41,655 nt of DNA from Gammaproteobacteria bacterium (GTDB lineage: Bacteria; Pseudomonadota; Gammaproteobacteria; Arenicellales; Poriferihabitantaceae): NCBI GenBank assembly GCA_009841725.1, contig VYGS01000040.1:35563-77217 (forward strand), given 5' to 3'. This document shows positions 7,892-15,500 of the stretch, one piece after another (the first letter of the stretch is position 1; each line of letters starts with the position of its first letter). The position numbers and the translations under genes are program-made. The notes under the pieces were generated by a model. It saw only the letters and a program-made list of their open reading frames with translations. It ran no database searches and had not been told where the DNA came from.

Positions 7892-8203
7892 GGCACAGGA
7901 AGACGTGGCGATGCCTAAAATGAGGATGAGGCTCAATGGCCGCAAGCCCAAGAGAAGCGTCGAGAGGTACGCTTGCGACAACTCCATTTGACGATTCCTG
8001 GTTGCATCACTGCCGGATTGTCCAGAACCGGAGTTGGAAATCCGGGTATATCAGGCCCGGAATTGGCGGATTCGCTGTCAGGCAATCTTTGATTAAGACT
8101 GATATACTCGCAGTGCATCAGGCCAAGCGCCTGTTCATGCATCTGCGCGGCATTCTCCCCGCGTGGGACGGGCAGGGTCCCGCAGGGCCCGGTCATCTGA
8201 AAT
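7892..8203. other. Non-coding stretch before tRNA-Thr
   Basis: No convincing gene. A 26-codon ORF (7911-7991, plus; MPKMRMRLNGRKPKRSVERY...) follows the DUF2188 gene but is too short to support. A small hairpin is formed by TCCGGG (8041-8046) and CCCGGA (8056-8061). The segment just before the tRNA (about 8100-8203) should hold its promoter; TATACT near 8111 is a possible -10 but no good -35 was found. Confidence 0.4.
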
Positions 8204-8279
8204 GCCGGAATAGCTCAGTTGGTAGAGCAGCTGATTCGTAACCAGCAGGTCGGAGGTTCGAGTCCTCTTTCCGGCACCA
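8204..8279 (+). tRNA. tRNA-Thr (anticodon CGU), CCA encoded
   Basis: The acceptor stem GCCGGAA pairs perfectly with TTCCGGC, followed by an encoded CCA. The D arm (TAGCTCAGTTGGTAGAGCA), the anticodon loop TTCGTAA with CGT at its centre and the T arm (GGAGGTTCGAGTCCTC) are all canonical. CGU reads ACG threonine codons. One irregularity: the base pair closing the anticodon loop (31:39) is A-C instead of a Watson-Crick pair. The gene stands alone, 32 nt before the left end of the IS1595-type element, and is a natural landmark for the island. Confidence 0.93.
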
Positions 8280-8301
8280 TTTAACTTTCTTGACAAAGCC
8301 C

Positions 8302-8310
8302 CATACTAAA
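8302..8310 (+). repeat. Left target-site duplication candidate (CATACTAAA)
   Basis: Nine bases next to the left inverted repeat match CATACAAA at the right end (12358-12365) except for one extra T. The IS1595 family makes 8-bp duplications, so this is best read as an 8-bp target duplication with a later one-base insertion. The three C's before it are also shared with the last three bases of the right end, probably by chance. Confidence 0.5.
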
Positions 8311-8338
8311 GAGAATTATATCGGAAAGTAGCATTTTT
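8311..8338 (+). repeat. Left terminal inverted repeat of the IS1595-type element
   Basis: Starts GAGAATTATATCGGAAAGTA and continues GCATTTTT. It is the reverse complement of 12330-12357 with two mismatches (positions 2 and 21 of 28). A host TTGACA at 8290-8295 lies 18 nt before AATTAT inside the repeat, so insertion may have made a hybrid promoter for the transposase. Confidence 0.85.
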
Positions 8339-8401
8339 CACTTGACCCGTTGCCTAGTGTTACTATTCAGTAAATCGAATGCTAAATTACTGGAACTGAC
8401 C

Positions 8402-9385
8402 ATGAGCAAAGCACCCGGCAAGGCATCCCGCGAAGGGTTGACACTGTTGCAAATTGCCGATATGTTCGGCACAGAAGAAAAAGCACGGGAGTGGATCGAG
8501 CAAAGACGCTGGCCGAATGGCCCGGTTTGCCCGAAGTGCGGAACCTCCGAAATCCAATGCAACATCAAGCATCCCACCATGACGCATCGTTGTCGGAAGT
8601 GTCCCGGCAAGCCCATGTTCAGCATGAAAACGGGAACGGTTATGGAAGGCTCCAAGATCAAGCATCGCCATTGGGCTGTCGGCATCTACCTGTTTACCAC
8701 CAACATCAAGGGCATTTCCAGTATGCGACTGCATCGTGAGTTGGGAATTGGCCAAAAAGCCGCTTGGTTCATGCTTCACAGGCTTCGGGATGCGTTCGAG
8801 AACGAGACCGAGCAGTTTGTCGGTCCGGTTGAGGTCGATGAGAAATACATGGGCGGCAACCGCTCCAACATGAGCAACACGAAACGCAAGGAACTTCGGG
8901 AAGTTGGCCTTGGCCGAGGCACTGATGGCAAGACGGCTGTTGTCGGAATGAGGGACCAGGACACGAACAAGGTTCGAGCCAAGGCCGTTGAAGCGACCGA
9001 CAAGAAGACTCTGCGCCCCTTCGCCAAGGACAATGCCGGGAAGAAGGTGGCTGTCTACACGGATGATGCGGCCGTATATGATTCACTGCTCGTCACGCAT
9101 GAGAGCATAAAGTACTCGGTATCCGAGTACGTCAAGAACATGGCGCACACGAACGGGATCAGGCCGCTTTGGTCATTGCTCAAGCGCGGATACAATGGGA
9201 TCTATCACAAGATGTTCGGAAAGCATTTTGAGCGATATGTCAACGAGTTTGCAGGGCGATACAACGACAGGGCTTTCGACACCATCGACCAGATGAGCCG
9301 GATCGTCAGGGGAATGCAAGGCAAGCGGATTCGGTACGATGACCTCATCGCCAACAACGACCTGTCCAACGGGGCGCGGAGTTGA
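8402..9385 (+). CDS. IS1595 family transposase
   Basis: A 327-aa transposase. An N-terminal helical segment (GLTLLQIADMFGTEEKAREWIEQ) precedes the IS1595-type zinc ribbon with CPKC (about residues 43-46) and CRKC (about 64-67). Then comes the ISXO2-like catalytic domain: D in VDEKYMGG (about 145), D in VYTDDAAVY (about 221), and HTNGI ... SLLKRG (about 248-262). The asparagine and lysine there fit the DDNK variant known in this family, the usual following glutamate position being R here. The protein is full length without frameshift. ATG 8402 is used; upstream in-frame codons to 8342 overlap the terminal repeat region and are not needed. The stop TGA overlaps the TTG start of the next gene. 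Confidence 0.93.
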   Translation: MSKAPGKASREGLTLLQIADMFGTEEKAREWIEQRRWPNGPVCPKCGTSEIQCNIKHPTMTHRCRKCPGKPMFSMKTGTVMEGSKIKHRHWAVGIYLFTTNIKGISSMRLHRELGIGQKAAWFMLHRLRDAFENETEQFVGPVEVDEKYMGGNRSNMSNTKRKELREVGLGRGTDGKTAVVGMRDQDTNKVRAKAVEATDKKTLRPFAKDNAGKKVAVYTDDAAVYDSLLVTHESIKYSVSEYVKNMAHTNGIRPLWSLLKRGYNGIYHKMFGKHFERYVNEFAGRYNDRAFDTIDQMSRIVRGMQGKRIRYDDLIANNDLSNGARS

Positions 9386-12012
9386 GCGAAGAACTCCTCC
9401 AGATTGATCCTATTCAGATCGGTCGGTATCAATATTTCAAAATCGGCGCATCCACGTTAGGACAACTCCGAGATGCAAGGATCATCCGGGGGCGATTTGA
9501 CCGCGACCTACTCGCCAAGAAGCCCGATGGGTTGATCGTGCTACGTGACGGCACTGTTCGGGCTGTAATAGAGTACAAACCCCCGACAAGGCTCAAAACC
9601 GCGAAACAAATCCAAACAGCCATTGATCAGGAACTTCTTGTCGCACGATCACTTGGAAAAATTTTGATTGTCACATCTGGCTCAAAATCCATATGGATCA
9701 ATACCCAATCTGGAGATCGGGTGCAAGATGAGACGGGAGTGGAACTTTCCTTCGTAGTTGATGTAAAAGGGTTGGCGCGTGGTGAAGGAAATGCGGTCGA
9801 ATTGGAGCGATTGCTTGATTCTGCCCAGGCATCTCTCAGCCCAACGAATAACAAGTTAACCGCACCAACCGTACACGATCCGTCTGTTCTCGCAAATACG
9901 ATCTGGCAAAAGATATGGGTACAGACCGGGAAATCCCCCGAGAAGTGTCTTTACAATGTTGTCGAGCTTTTTGTGTTCAAGTTTTTAAGCGACTTGGGCG
10001 TGCTTGCCGAACACAACGACTATTGGAATGTTGAGCGCATCGCCACTCGTGCCGGTCCCTCTGAAGCGCTCAAGTATTATGCAAACAACTGTCGGAAAGA
10101 AATTCGAGAGTTGTTCCCGGCTGGGAAAGATGGGACCAGCATCATAAATGGAACAATCTTCGTGAACGAAGAAGGTGCCGCGAATGTGGCACAAGCAGAA
10201 TTGTTTGCCGAAATCATCGGAGACTTGGCAAACCATGATCGCAACCATGGTTCGTTTCGTTACATTAATCGCGAATTCAAGACCCGACTCTACGAATCAT
10301 TTTTACGCCAAAGTGCGGGCATCAGGGCTCTGGGGCAATACTTCACACCTCGGAATGTTGTGCAGGCGATGGTCAAGATGGCTCGCGACGTGAATAGCGG
10401 AGCACGAATATGCGACCCTTTCTGTGGGGTCGGTGGATTTGTGCTCGAAATGCTTATGGAGAAGCAGGAACTCTACACGCAGTTCTCCATTAAGAACGGT
10501 CGAATCGATCCCAAGATTTCATTGATCGGTTATGACAAAGGGACCGATGAGCAAGAGGACGAAAGAACCATTATATTAGCAAAGGCCAATATGTTGATTT
10601 ACTTCTCAGACTTACTTGCGGAGCACCACTCGCGTTCAGATTTGAGGGTGTTCTGTGACAAAGTGCTTAACAATGTGTTTCGCCTGCTGCGGAGCAACCT
10701 TGGCACGTTTGAGCGAGTGGACGACGAACCCTATGACTTGATTGTGACGAATCCGCCTTACGTGACCAAGGGAAGCAAAAGTTTGCAGGATGCTATTGCG
10801 AAATCTCCGGAGATAGGCCAATTCTACGATTTCGGCCTCAAGGGTACGGAAGGGCTTGCGCTCAACTGGATCGTGAAGAAATTGCGGAATGGTGGCGAGG
10901 CACTTGTTATTGTTCCAGATACCTTGTTGCGACGACAATCCGCACTTAGGGAGCTGCGGGAAAATTGCCTTGTGCGAGCCATCGTTTCGCTACCAACCCG
11001 CACCTTTTATGCTACCAAGCGTCAAACATACATATTGGCTCTCGAACGAAAGCACACGACGCACGAGCAGGCCGATCCGGTGTTTGGTTACATTGTGCAG
11101 TCAATCGGTGAGACTCTGGACAAAGATCGGGTTGAGACCACCGAGAACGACTTGACAGAGATGGTGAGTCTTTTTCGGCAGTTCCGAGCAGCACCCGATA
11201 GTTTTAACACGCAGTCTCCGCGCTGCAAGATGATACCCTTCTCTGTTGTGGCGGATAGTCGCGATTGGCGAGTGGAGCGTTGGTGGCCTCAAATGGAGAG
11301 AGTAAATCTCGGGCTTGAACAAAAAAGAGAAACCATAAATCAAACCGAATTTATTGCCAGGATCGATGTCCTCATTCATGAACTTCAAACTATGGTTGAT
11401 TTTTGCCGTGACCGTGATGATGATGGTTTCCAAACCCAATACCAACCTGTAAGAATGAGAAAGGCATATCTTAGCGATCTATCCCTATTCGATTATGTCA
11501 CCACATACACAGGATGGACCAAACGAGATTTGCACAAACTCAAGGTCGATAAACTGGACGGACTGCCAGTCTATAGCGCGGCTGCAGCCGCGATAACTTG
11601 GGTTGTGCCCACACATCCAGATCGTATTGAGGCTTCACCCGAATTCCCATTGGTGTCTTTTGCTGCAAATGGAGACGGGAGCGCAGGAACAAACTTTATC
11701 GTCCACGAAAGTCCTTTTTTCGTCACCGCAGACCGGACCATACTCCGAATCCTGAACAAGAGAATTGATCCCCGCTATCTCGTTTATGCTCTTCGCAATA
11801 TGAAATCCGACTATGCTTTTGATCACACCAACAAGGCAGTACCAACAAACTTGCGGGATGTTGGGGTAGATATTCCACTGGATGAAAACGACGAGTGGGA
11901 TATTGGTAGCCAGCGCGACATTGCTAAGAGGTATGATGCGGTTCGTGCCTTGCAAGCCAGTTTGCAGCAACACAACATTGCGACACAATCGCTTGATATT
12001 CATATCGCGTAG
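9382..12012 (+). CDS. Single-chain restriction-modification enzyme (type IIG-like: nuclease, N6-adenine methylase, specificity)
   Basis: An 876-aa protein. The N-terminus has a PD-(D/E)xK-like pattern similar to HsdR-N/type IIG nucleases: PD at about residues 48-49 and IEYK at about 63-66, in KPDGLIVL ... AVIEYKPP. A central gamma-type N6-adenine methylase follows, with GQYFTP (about 317), AdoMet motif DPFCGVGGFV (about 343-352) and catalytic NPPY (457-460). The C-terminal 200 residues look like a type I/IIG target-recognition domain (GWTKRDLHKLKVDKLDGLPVY ... DPRYLVYALRN). No helicase motor is present, which favours type IIG over type I. The start is TTG at 9382, overlapping the transposase stop (TTGA), so translation is coupled. 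It lies fully inside the transposon, an unusual cargo. If the nuclease were dead it would be an orphan methylase. Confidence 0.82.
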   Translation: MSEELLQIDPIQIGRYQYFKIGASTLGQLRDARIIRGRFDRDLLAKKPDGLIVLRDGTVRAVIEYKPPTRLKTAKQIQTAIDQELLVARSLGKILIVTSGSKSIWINTQSGDRVQDETGVELSFVVDVKGLARGEGNAVELERLLDSAQASLSPTNNKLTAPTVHDPSVLANTIWQKIWVQTGKSPEKCLYNVVELFVFKFLSDLGVLAEHNDYWNVERIATRAGPSEALKYYANNCRKEIRELFPAGKDGTSIINGTIFVNEEGAANVAQAELFAEIIGDLANHDRNHGSFRYINREFKTRLYESFLRQSAGIRALGQYFTPRNVVQAMVKMARDVNSGARICDPFCGVGGFVLEMLMEKQELYTQFSIKNGRIDPKISLIGYDKGTDEQEDERTIILAKANMLIYFSDLLAEHHSRSDLRVFCDKVLNNVFRLLRSNLGTFERVDDEPYDLIVTNPPYVTKGSKSLQDAIAKSPEIGQFYDFGLKGTEGLALNWIVKKLRNGGEALVIVPDTLLRRQSALRELRENCLVRAIVSLPTRTFYATKRQTYILALERKHTTHEQADPVFGYIVQSIGETLDKDRVETTENDLTEMVSLFRQFRAAPDSFNTQSPRCKMIPFSVVADSRDWRVERWWPQMERVNLGLEQKRETINQTEFIARIDVLIHELQTMVDFCRDRDDDGFQTQYQPVRMRKAYLSDLSLFDYVTTYTGWTKRDLHKLKVDKLDGLPVYSAAAAAITWVVPTHPDRIEASPEFPLVSFAANGDGSAGTNFIVHESPFFVTADRTILRILNKRIDPRYLVYALRNMKSDYAFDHTNKAVPTNLRDVGVDIPLDENDEWDIGSQRDIAKRYDAVRALQASLQQHNIATQSLDIHIA

Positions 12013-12023
12013 GAGAGCATTCG

Positions 12024-12188
12024 ATGACCGCCAAGAAGCCAGAAAAAATGCGACAACGCATACCCCGGCCCTTCGATTCTAGCTATCAGCCGTCAAAGCG
12101 TGAAATGGAGTGCGAGATCGATATGCCAGGGGCCGACATGAAAACGTTGCAAAAAGCATTATTCAGCCGTGCCGTCAAGAAGAAGTGA
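12024..12188 (+). CDS. 54-aa ORF, cargo of the IS1595-type element
   Basis: Encodes MTAKKPEKMRQRIPRPFD followed by SSYQPSKREMECEIDMPGA and a basic tail ending RAVKKK. A strong ribosome binding site AGGAGAG (12011-12017, overlapping the stop of the restriction-modification gene) sits 6 nt before the ATG, and codon use is ordinary. The 11-nt gap suggests co-translation with the large gene. Both termini are basic and an acidic patch lies in the middle; no domain was recognised. Possible roles are a modulator of the nuclease-methylase or a transposition accessory; neither is shown by the sequence. Confidence 0.6.
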   Translation: MTAKKPEKMRQRIPRPFDSSYQPSKREMECEIDMPGADMKTLQKALFSRAVKKK

Positions 12189-12329
12189 CGGACGACCCGG
12201 ATTCGGATTTCCTTGAGTGATCCGTCTTCACCAATCAGATGCTCTACGGAATGGCGACCAAGTGTTTTTTCTAGGAGGGTGGGAGATGATATTGCTTGGA
12301 AAGTGTTGATACTCCACGTATTCTGCCAC

Positions 12330-12357
12330 AAAAATGTTACTTTCCGATATAATTCCC
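12330..12357 (-). repeat. Right terminal inverted repeat of the IS1595-type element
   Basis: Read on the minus strand it begins GGGAATTATATCGGAAAGTA and continues ACATTTTT. It matches the left repeat at 26 of 28 positions and is followed outward by CATACAAA (12358-12365), the likely target duplication. Confidence 0.85.
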
Positions 12358-12365
12358 CATACAAA
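12358..12365 (+). repeat. Right target-site duplication candidate (CATACAAA)
   Basis: The eight bases outside the right inverted repeat. The left counterpart 8302-8310 has one extra T. The 8-bp length fits the IS1595 family. Confidence 0.5.
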
Positions 12366-12371
12366 GCGCTA

Positions 12372-12524
12372 ATGAAGACACTAAAGGCAGAGATCGATGA
12401 GGGCGGTCGGGCGACACAATATAGAGGTACTTTGCGATCGTCCATCAAGCCCAAATCAGCACGGATTGGTGTCAAGGTGACGAATCACCTAAGCGACGAG
12501 GTGATGAAGATTTTTCAAGTCTGA
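12372..12524 (+). CDS. 50-aa ORF upstream of the RecD-like gene, unknown
   Basis: MKTLKAEIDEGGRATQYRGT continues through SSIKPKSARIGVKVTNHLSD to the end EVMKIFQV. The ATG lies 14 nt outside the transposon's right end and the stop is 18 nt before the start of the large helicase gene, so it may be a leader gene of that operon. No family was recognised. It has no clear ribosome binding site, and the reading frame stays open upstream into the transposon end, so it could also be the 3' remnant of a gene interrupted by the insertion. Confidence 0.4.
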   Translation: MKTLKAEIDEGGRATQYRGTLRSSIKPKSARIGVKVTNHLSDEVMKIFQV

Positions 12525-12542
12525 TCGAATCGAGGTTTCGTA

Positions 12543-15500
12543 ATGATCGAAGGAGCAAGGCAGCTACCGGTTCACCACCTAACAATTCGTGTGCCTTGGC
12601 ACGATAACAACTGGAAAGGCACCATCTGCAACAGCCCCTGTAGTAATTCCAGTTGTACCATCTTGCCCCGAATTGCGACAAATCGGAACGATGTCCAAGA
12701 AACACGTCTCGCCGGGAAAAGCCTCAAAATCCTTGATCGAGAGCAGCTACCCCCTTGCGTCGACGAACACGCCACCATTATGGCGCCATTTGCGCTGTCA
12801 CTGGATAAGAATCATCCCTATGCACAGAGTGCCAAGACCACACATGGTCATTTTAAAAAGACTCCGTACACTATACAACCTTACTCGGCTGCTGCGGTAC
12901 CCTTTCGCTGGATGCTAAGAAAGCAGGTTGAGAGGGGTGCCAATGTTCAAGGCAAGGCGGAAGTGTATAGGTTTGGATACGAAGCCCAGCGAGAACCGGA
13001 CCTCACTTTGAACGAGGGCTGGGATAAAGCTAACAACACCTGGATACAGGAGGGAACCAACCAGAGAATCATACTGGATACTTTTTTCAGTGCAGCGAGA
13101 CCGGACCAGTCTTTAGTGTTCTTTTACGCCAAAAGAACCCCATTCGCTGAGGATACCCGATGCGTTATCATCGGTGTAGGGCGGGTGAAATCGGTAAGTG
13201 GTCCGATCGAATATCGCTATGTCGATGGTACATGCCCAAGCGGAAAAATCAGCGGATACCTCTGGGAACGCGGCATAGAGCATTCGATAAGGCCAAACGG
13301 ACAAGATGGATTTTTGCTCCCTTATGGAGAGCTTTTGGCACTCGCAGACAAAGACGATAGTCTGGATATCTTTCCCTGTACAGCGTTTGCACCGGATGAA
13401 TATTTCGAGGAGTATTCATATGGTAGCGAGTTGTTGCCACAAGACGGTGCTATCGCCTCTCTTCTCGCACTTGAAAAGTCGATCAAGGCGATGCGTGACT
13501 TGTTTGAGGCACCATGGGAAGTCTATCTGGGATGGATTGACAAAGAGCTCAACCGGCTGTGGCAAGTGCGCGGAGCATTTCCCGGTTTCGGTGCGGCACT
13601 CTGCGCGTTCGGGTTGCCACATCCCAACCTTTTGGCTTGGCACCTACTGGGCGACGGAGAAGATGCAGTAGATCCCTGGCCAAGGCTCTCCTCGGCTCTG
13701 GAGAATCCTGCTTCGCTGCCGAGCTATTTACGCGATGGGATTGGGGCAACATTGCGGCAGAAATGGAAAGCACTACCCGAAAATCGACGCGCGTTGTTGA
13801 CGTTATTGGCAAGATTCAATCTGAGCAATGATCAGGCACTCCGTTGGTACCAGGAAACAGAGCGCCGTAACGCAGGGATCGATATAGGCGACGCCGACAT
13901 ACTTGCCAATCCATATCGGATTTACGAAGAGGATCGCCTACAGCCCGATCCTATTGCATTCGCTGTGATCGATCGTGGCATATTTCCGCCTGAGACGCTT
14001 CGAAAGGCATTTCCTATACCTGAACCGAGCAAGATTAGAGAGGCTATCGATTCGAGTCGAGTACGCGCAGTGATGATTGAGACACTCGAAGTAGCAGCTA
14101 CAGAAGGTCATACCATTCTTCCTGTGAATTGGCTAATTGACCGGATTCGTGCCCGGCCGATGAAGCCCGAGTGCCCCTTGGATGCAGATACCTTGCCGGT
14201 GATTGAAGCCACCTTTACTCCATTTGTCCACACGGTACATTTAAATGCCCATGGACAGGCGTTCCAGCTTGATCGTTATGTGAATACTTCGACTCTTATC
14301 AGCAAAACAGTCTTAAAGAGGAGAAACGGCAGACCCAATTCCGGACATTTTGACTGGGCCGATTTGGTAAATCAGGCGATCGATAACGCACACTTAAAAT
14401 CAGGCTTGGGTGAGGAAGACAGAAGAGCACGATCGGAAAAGGCAGTAGCGCTAGAACAGCTATACAAGTCGCGTATTTCCGTGCTGATGGGGCCGGCCGG
14501 TACTGGCAAGAGCACGCTGATTAAGGCTCTATGCAAAATCGGGCCGGTTATTGACGGAGGAGTCCTCTTGCTGGCTCCTACGGGGAAGGCAAGGGTTCGC
14601 CTAGAGCAAGCCAGTGGGATGGCTGGTCAGGGCAAGACTGTCGCCCAGTTCCTTTACGATCTACGACGGTACGACGGCGGCACGAGGCGTTATTTCACCA
14701 ACCCCGATGGCCCAAGATCGTCGGTCAACAAGACCGTAGTAATTGACGAATGCTCTATGTTGACGGAAGAGCAACTTGCTGCACTACTCGACGCTTTAAA
14801 AGGGGTAGAGCGACTGATTCTGGTGGGTGGTCCGCGGCAGTTGCCTCCTATCGGGGCAGGCCGCCCGTACGTGGATATCATCGAATCTCTCAAGCCGAAA
14901 AACGTCGACAGCTTATTGCCGCGCGTCGCACCCGGATATGCGGAACTGACGGTAACCATGCGCCAAGAAGGCGCGGGTGGCCTAGAGCGGACGGATGTTC
15001 TGTTAGCAGATGCATTCAGCGGGTATCCACAAGACCCTGGGGCCGACGAGGTTTGGCATTTTGTTGCGACGGGTAAAACGCCATTCGTCAAACTGGTTCG
15101 CTGGAACCAGCCGGATCAGTTGCAAAAGCTTTTGATAAACGAGCTAGTTGACGAACTCCAGTTGGCCTCGGATGATGATGAAGTTGGGTTCGAGGTATCG
15201 ATTGGCGGGGTCACCTCCGAGTACAACGGCAAAACCAACGTCTTCTTTAACTCGCAATACAAAAACCGACCCGGCGCGTCGGAAAAAGCAGAGCAGTGGC
15301 AGATTTTGACGCCGGTTCGACAGAATCTTACGGGCGTATTGGCATTGAATCGGGCTATCCAACAAAGGTTCCGAAAGCGATTCCTGGATCTCGGATCAAG
15401 GACGGGCTTTCAAAAGAAGATACCCAGCCCGGCTGGACCGGAGGGGATTATCTATGGCGATAAGGTTATCAATGTCGACAACAACAGTAAACGTCGCGTC

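Larger units (their letters stand above)
8311..12357 (+). mobile_element. IS1595-family (ISNwi1-like) transposon with restriction-modification cargo
   Basis: A 4047-bp element bounded by 28-bp inverted repeats (8311-8338 and 12330-12357, 26 of 28 identical) that begin GGGAATTAT at the right end and GAGAATTAT at the left. As I recall it, the ISNwi1 group has GGnnATTAT-type ends, 8-bp duplications and cargo-enlarged members, which agrees. Contents in order, all plus strand: an IS1595 transposase (8402-9385), a single-chain nuclease-methylase-specificity protein (9382-12012) and a 54-aa ORF (12024-12188), then about 140 bases with no gene to the right end. All three genes appear intact, so the element could be active. 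GC is lower than in flanking core genes, which fits transfer. Confidence 0.82.

Noticed and set aside
8299-8306. CCCCATAC at 8299-8306 and 12355-12362 as the target duplication
   Set aside because: It would leave terminal repeats starting at unequal points on the two sides and contradict the GGGAATTAT-type end; the CATACAAA reading fits the family's 8-bp duplication better.
12213-12524. A 103-codon plus-strand ORF crossing the transposon's right end
   Set aside because: It begins at a TTG inside the element, reads through the inverted repeat and has no family features before codon 54; only the 50-aa part outside the element is kept, at low confidence.
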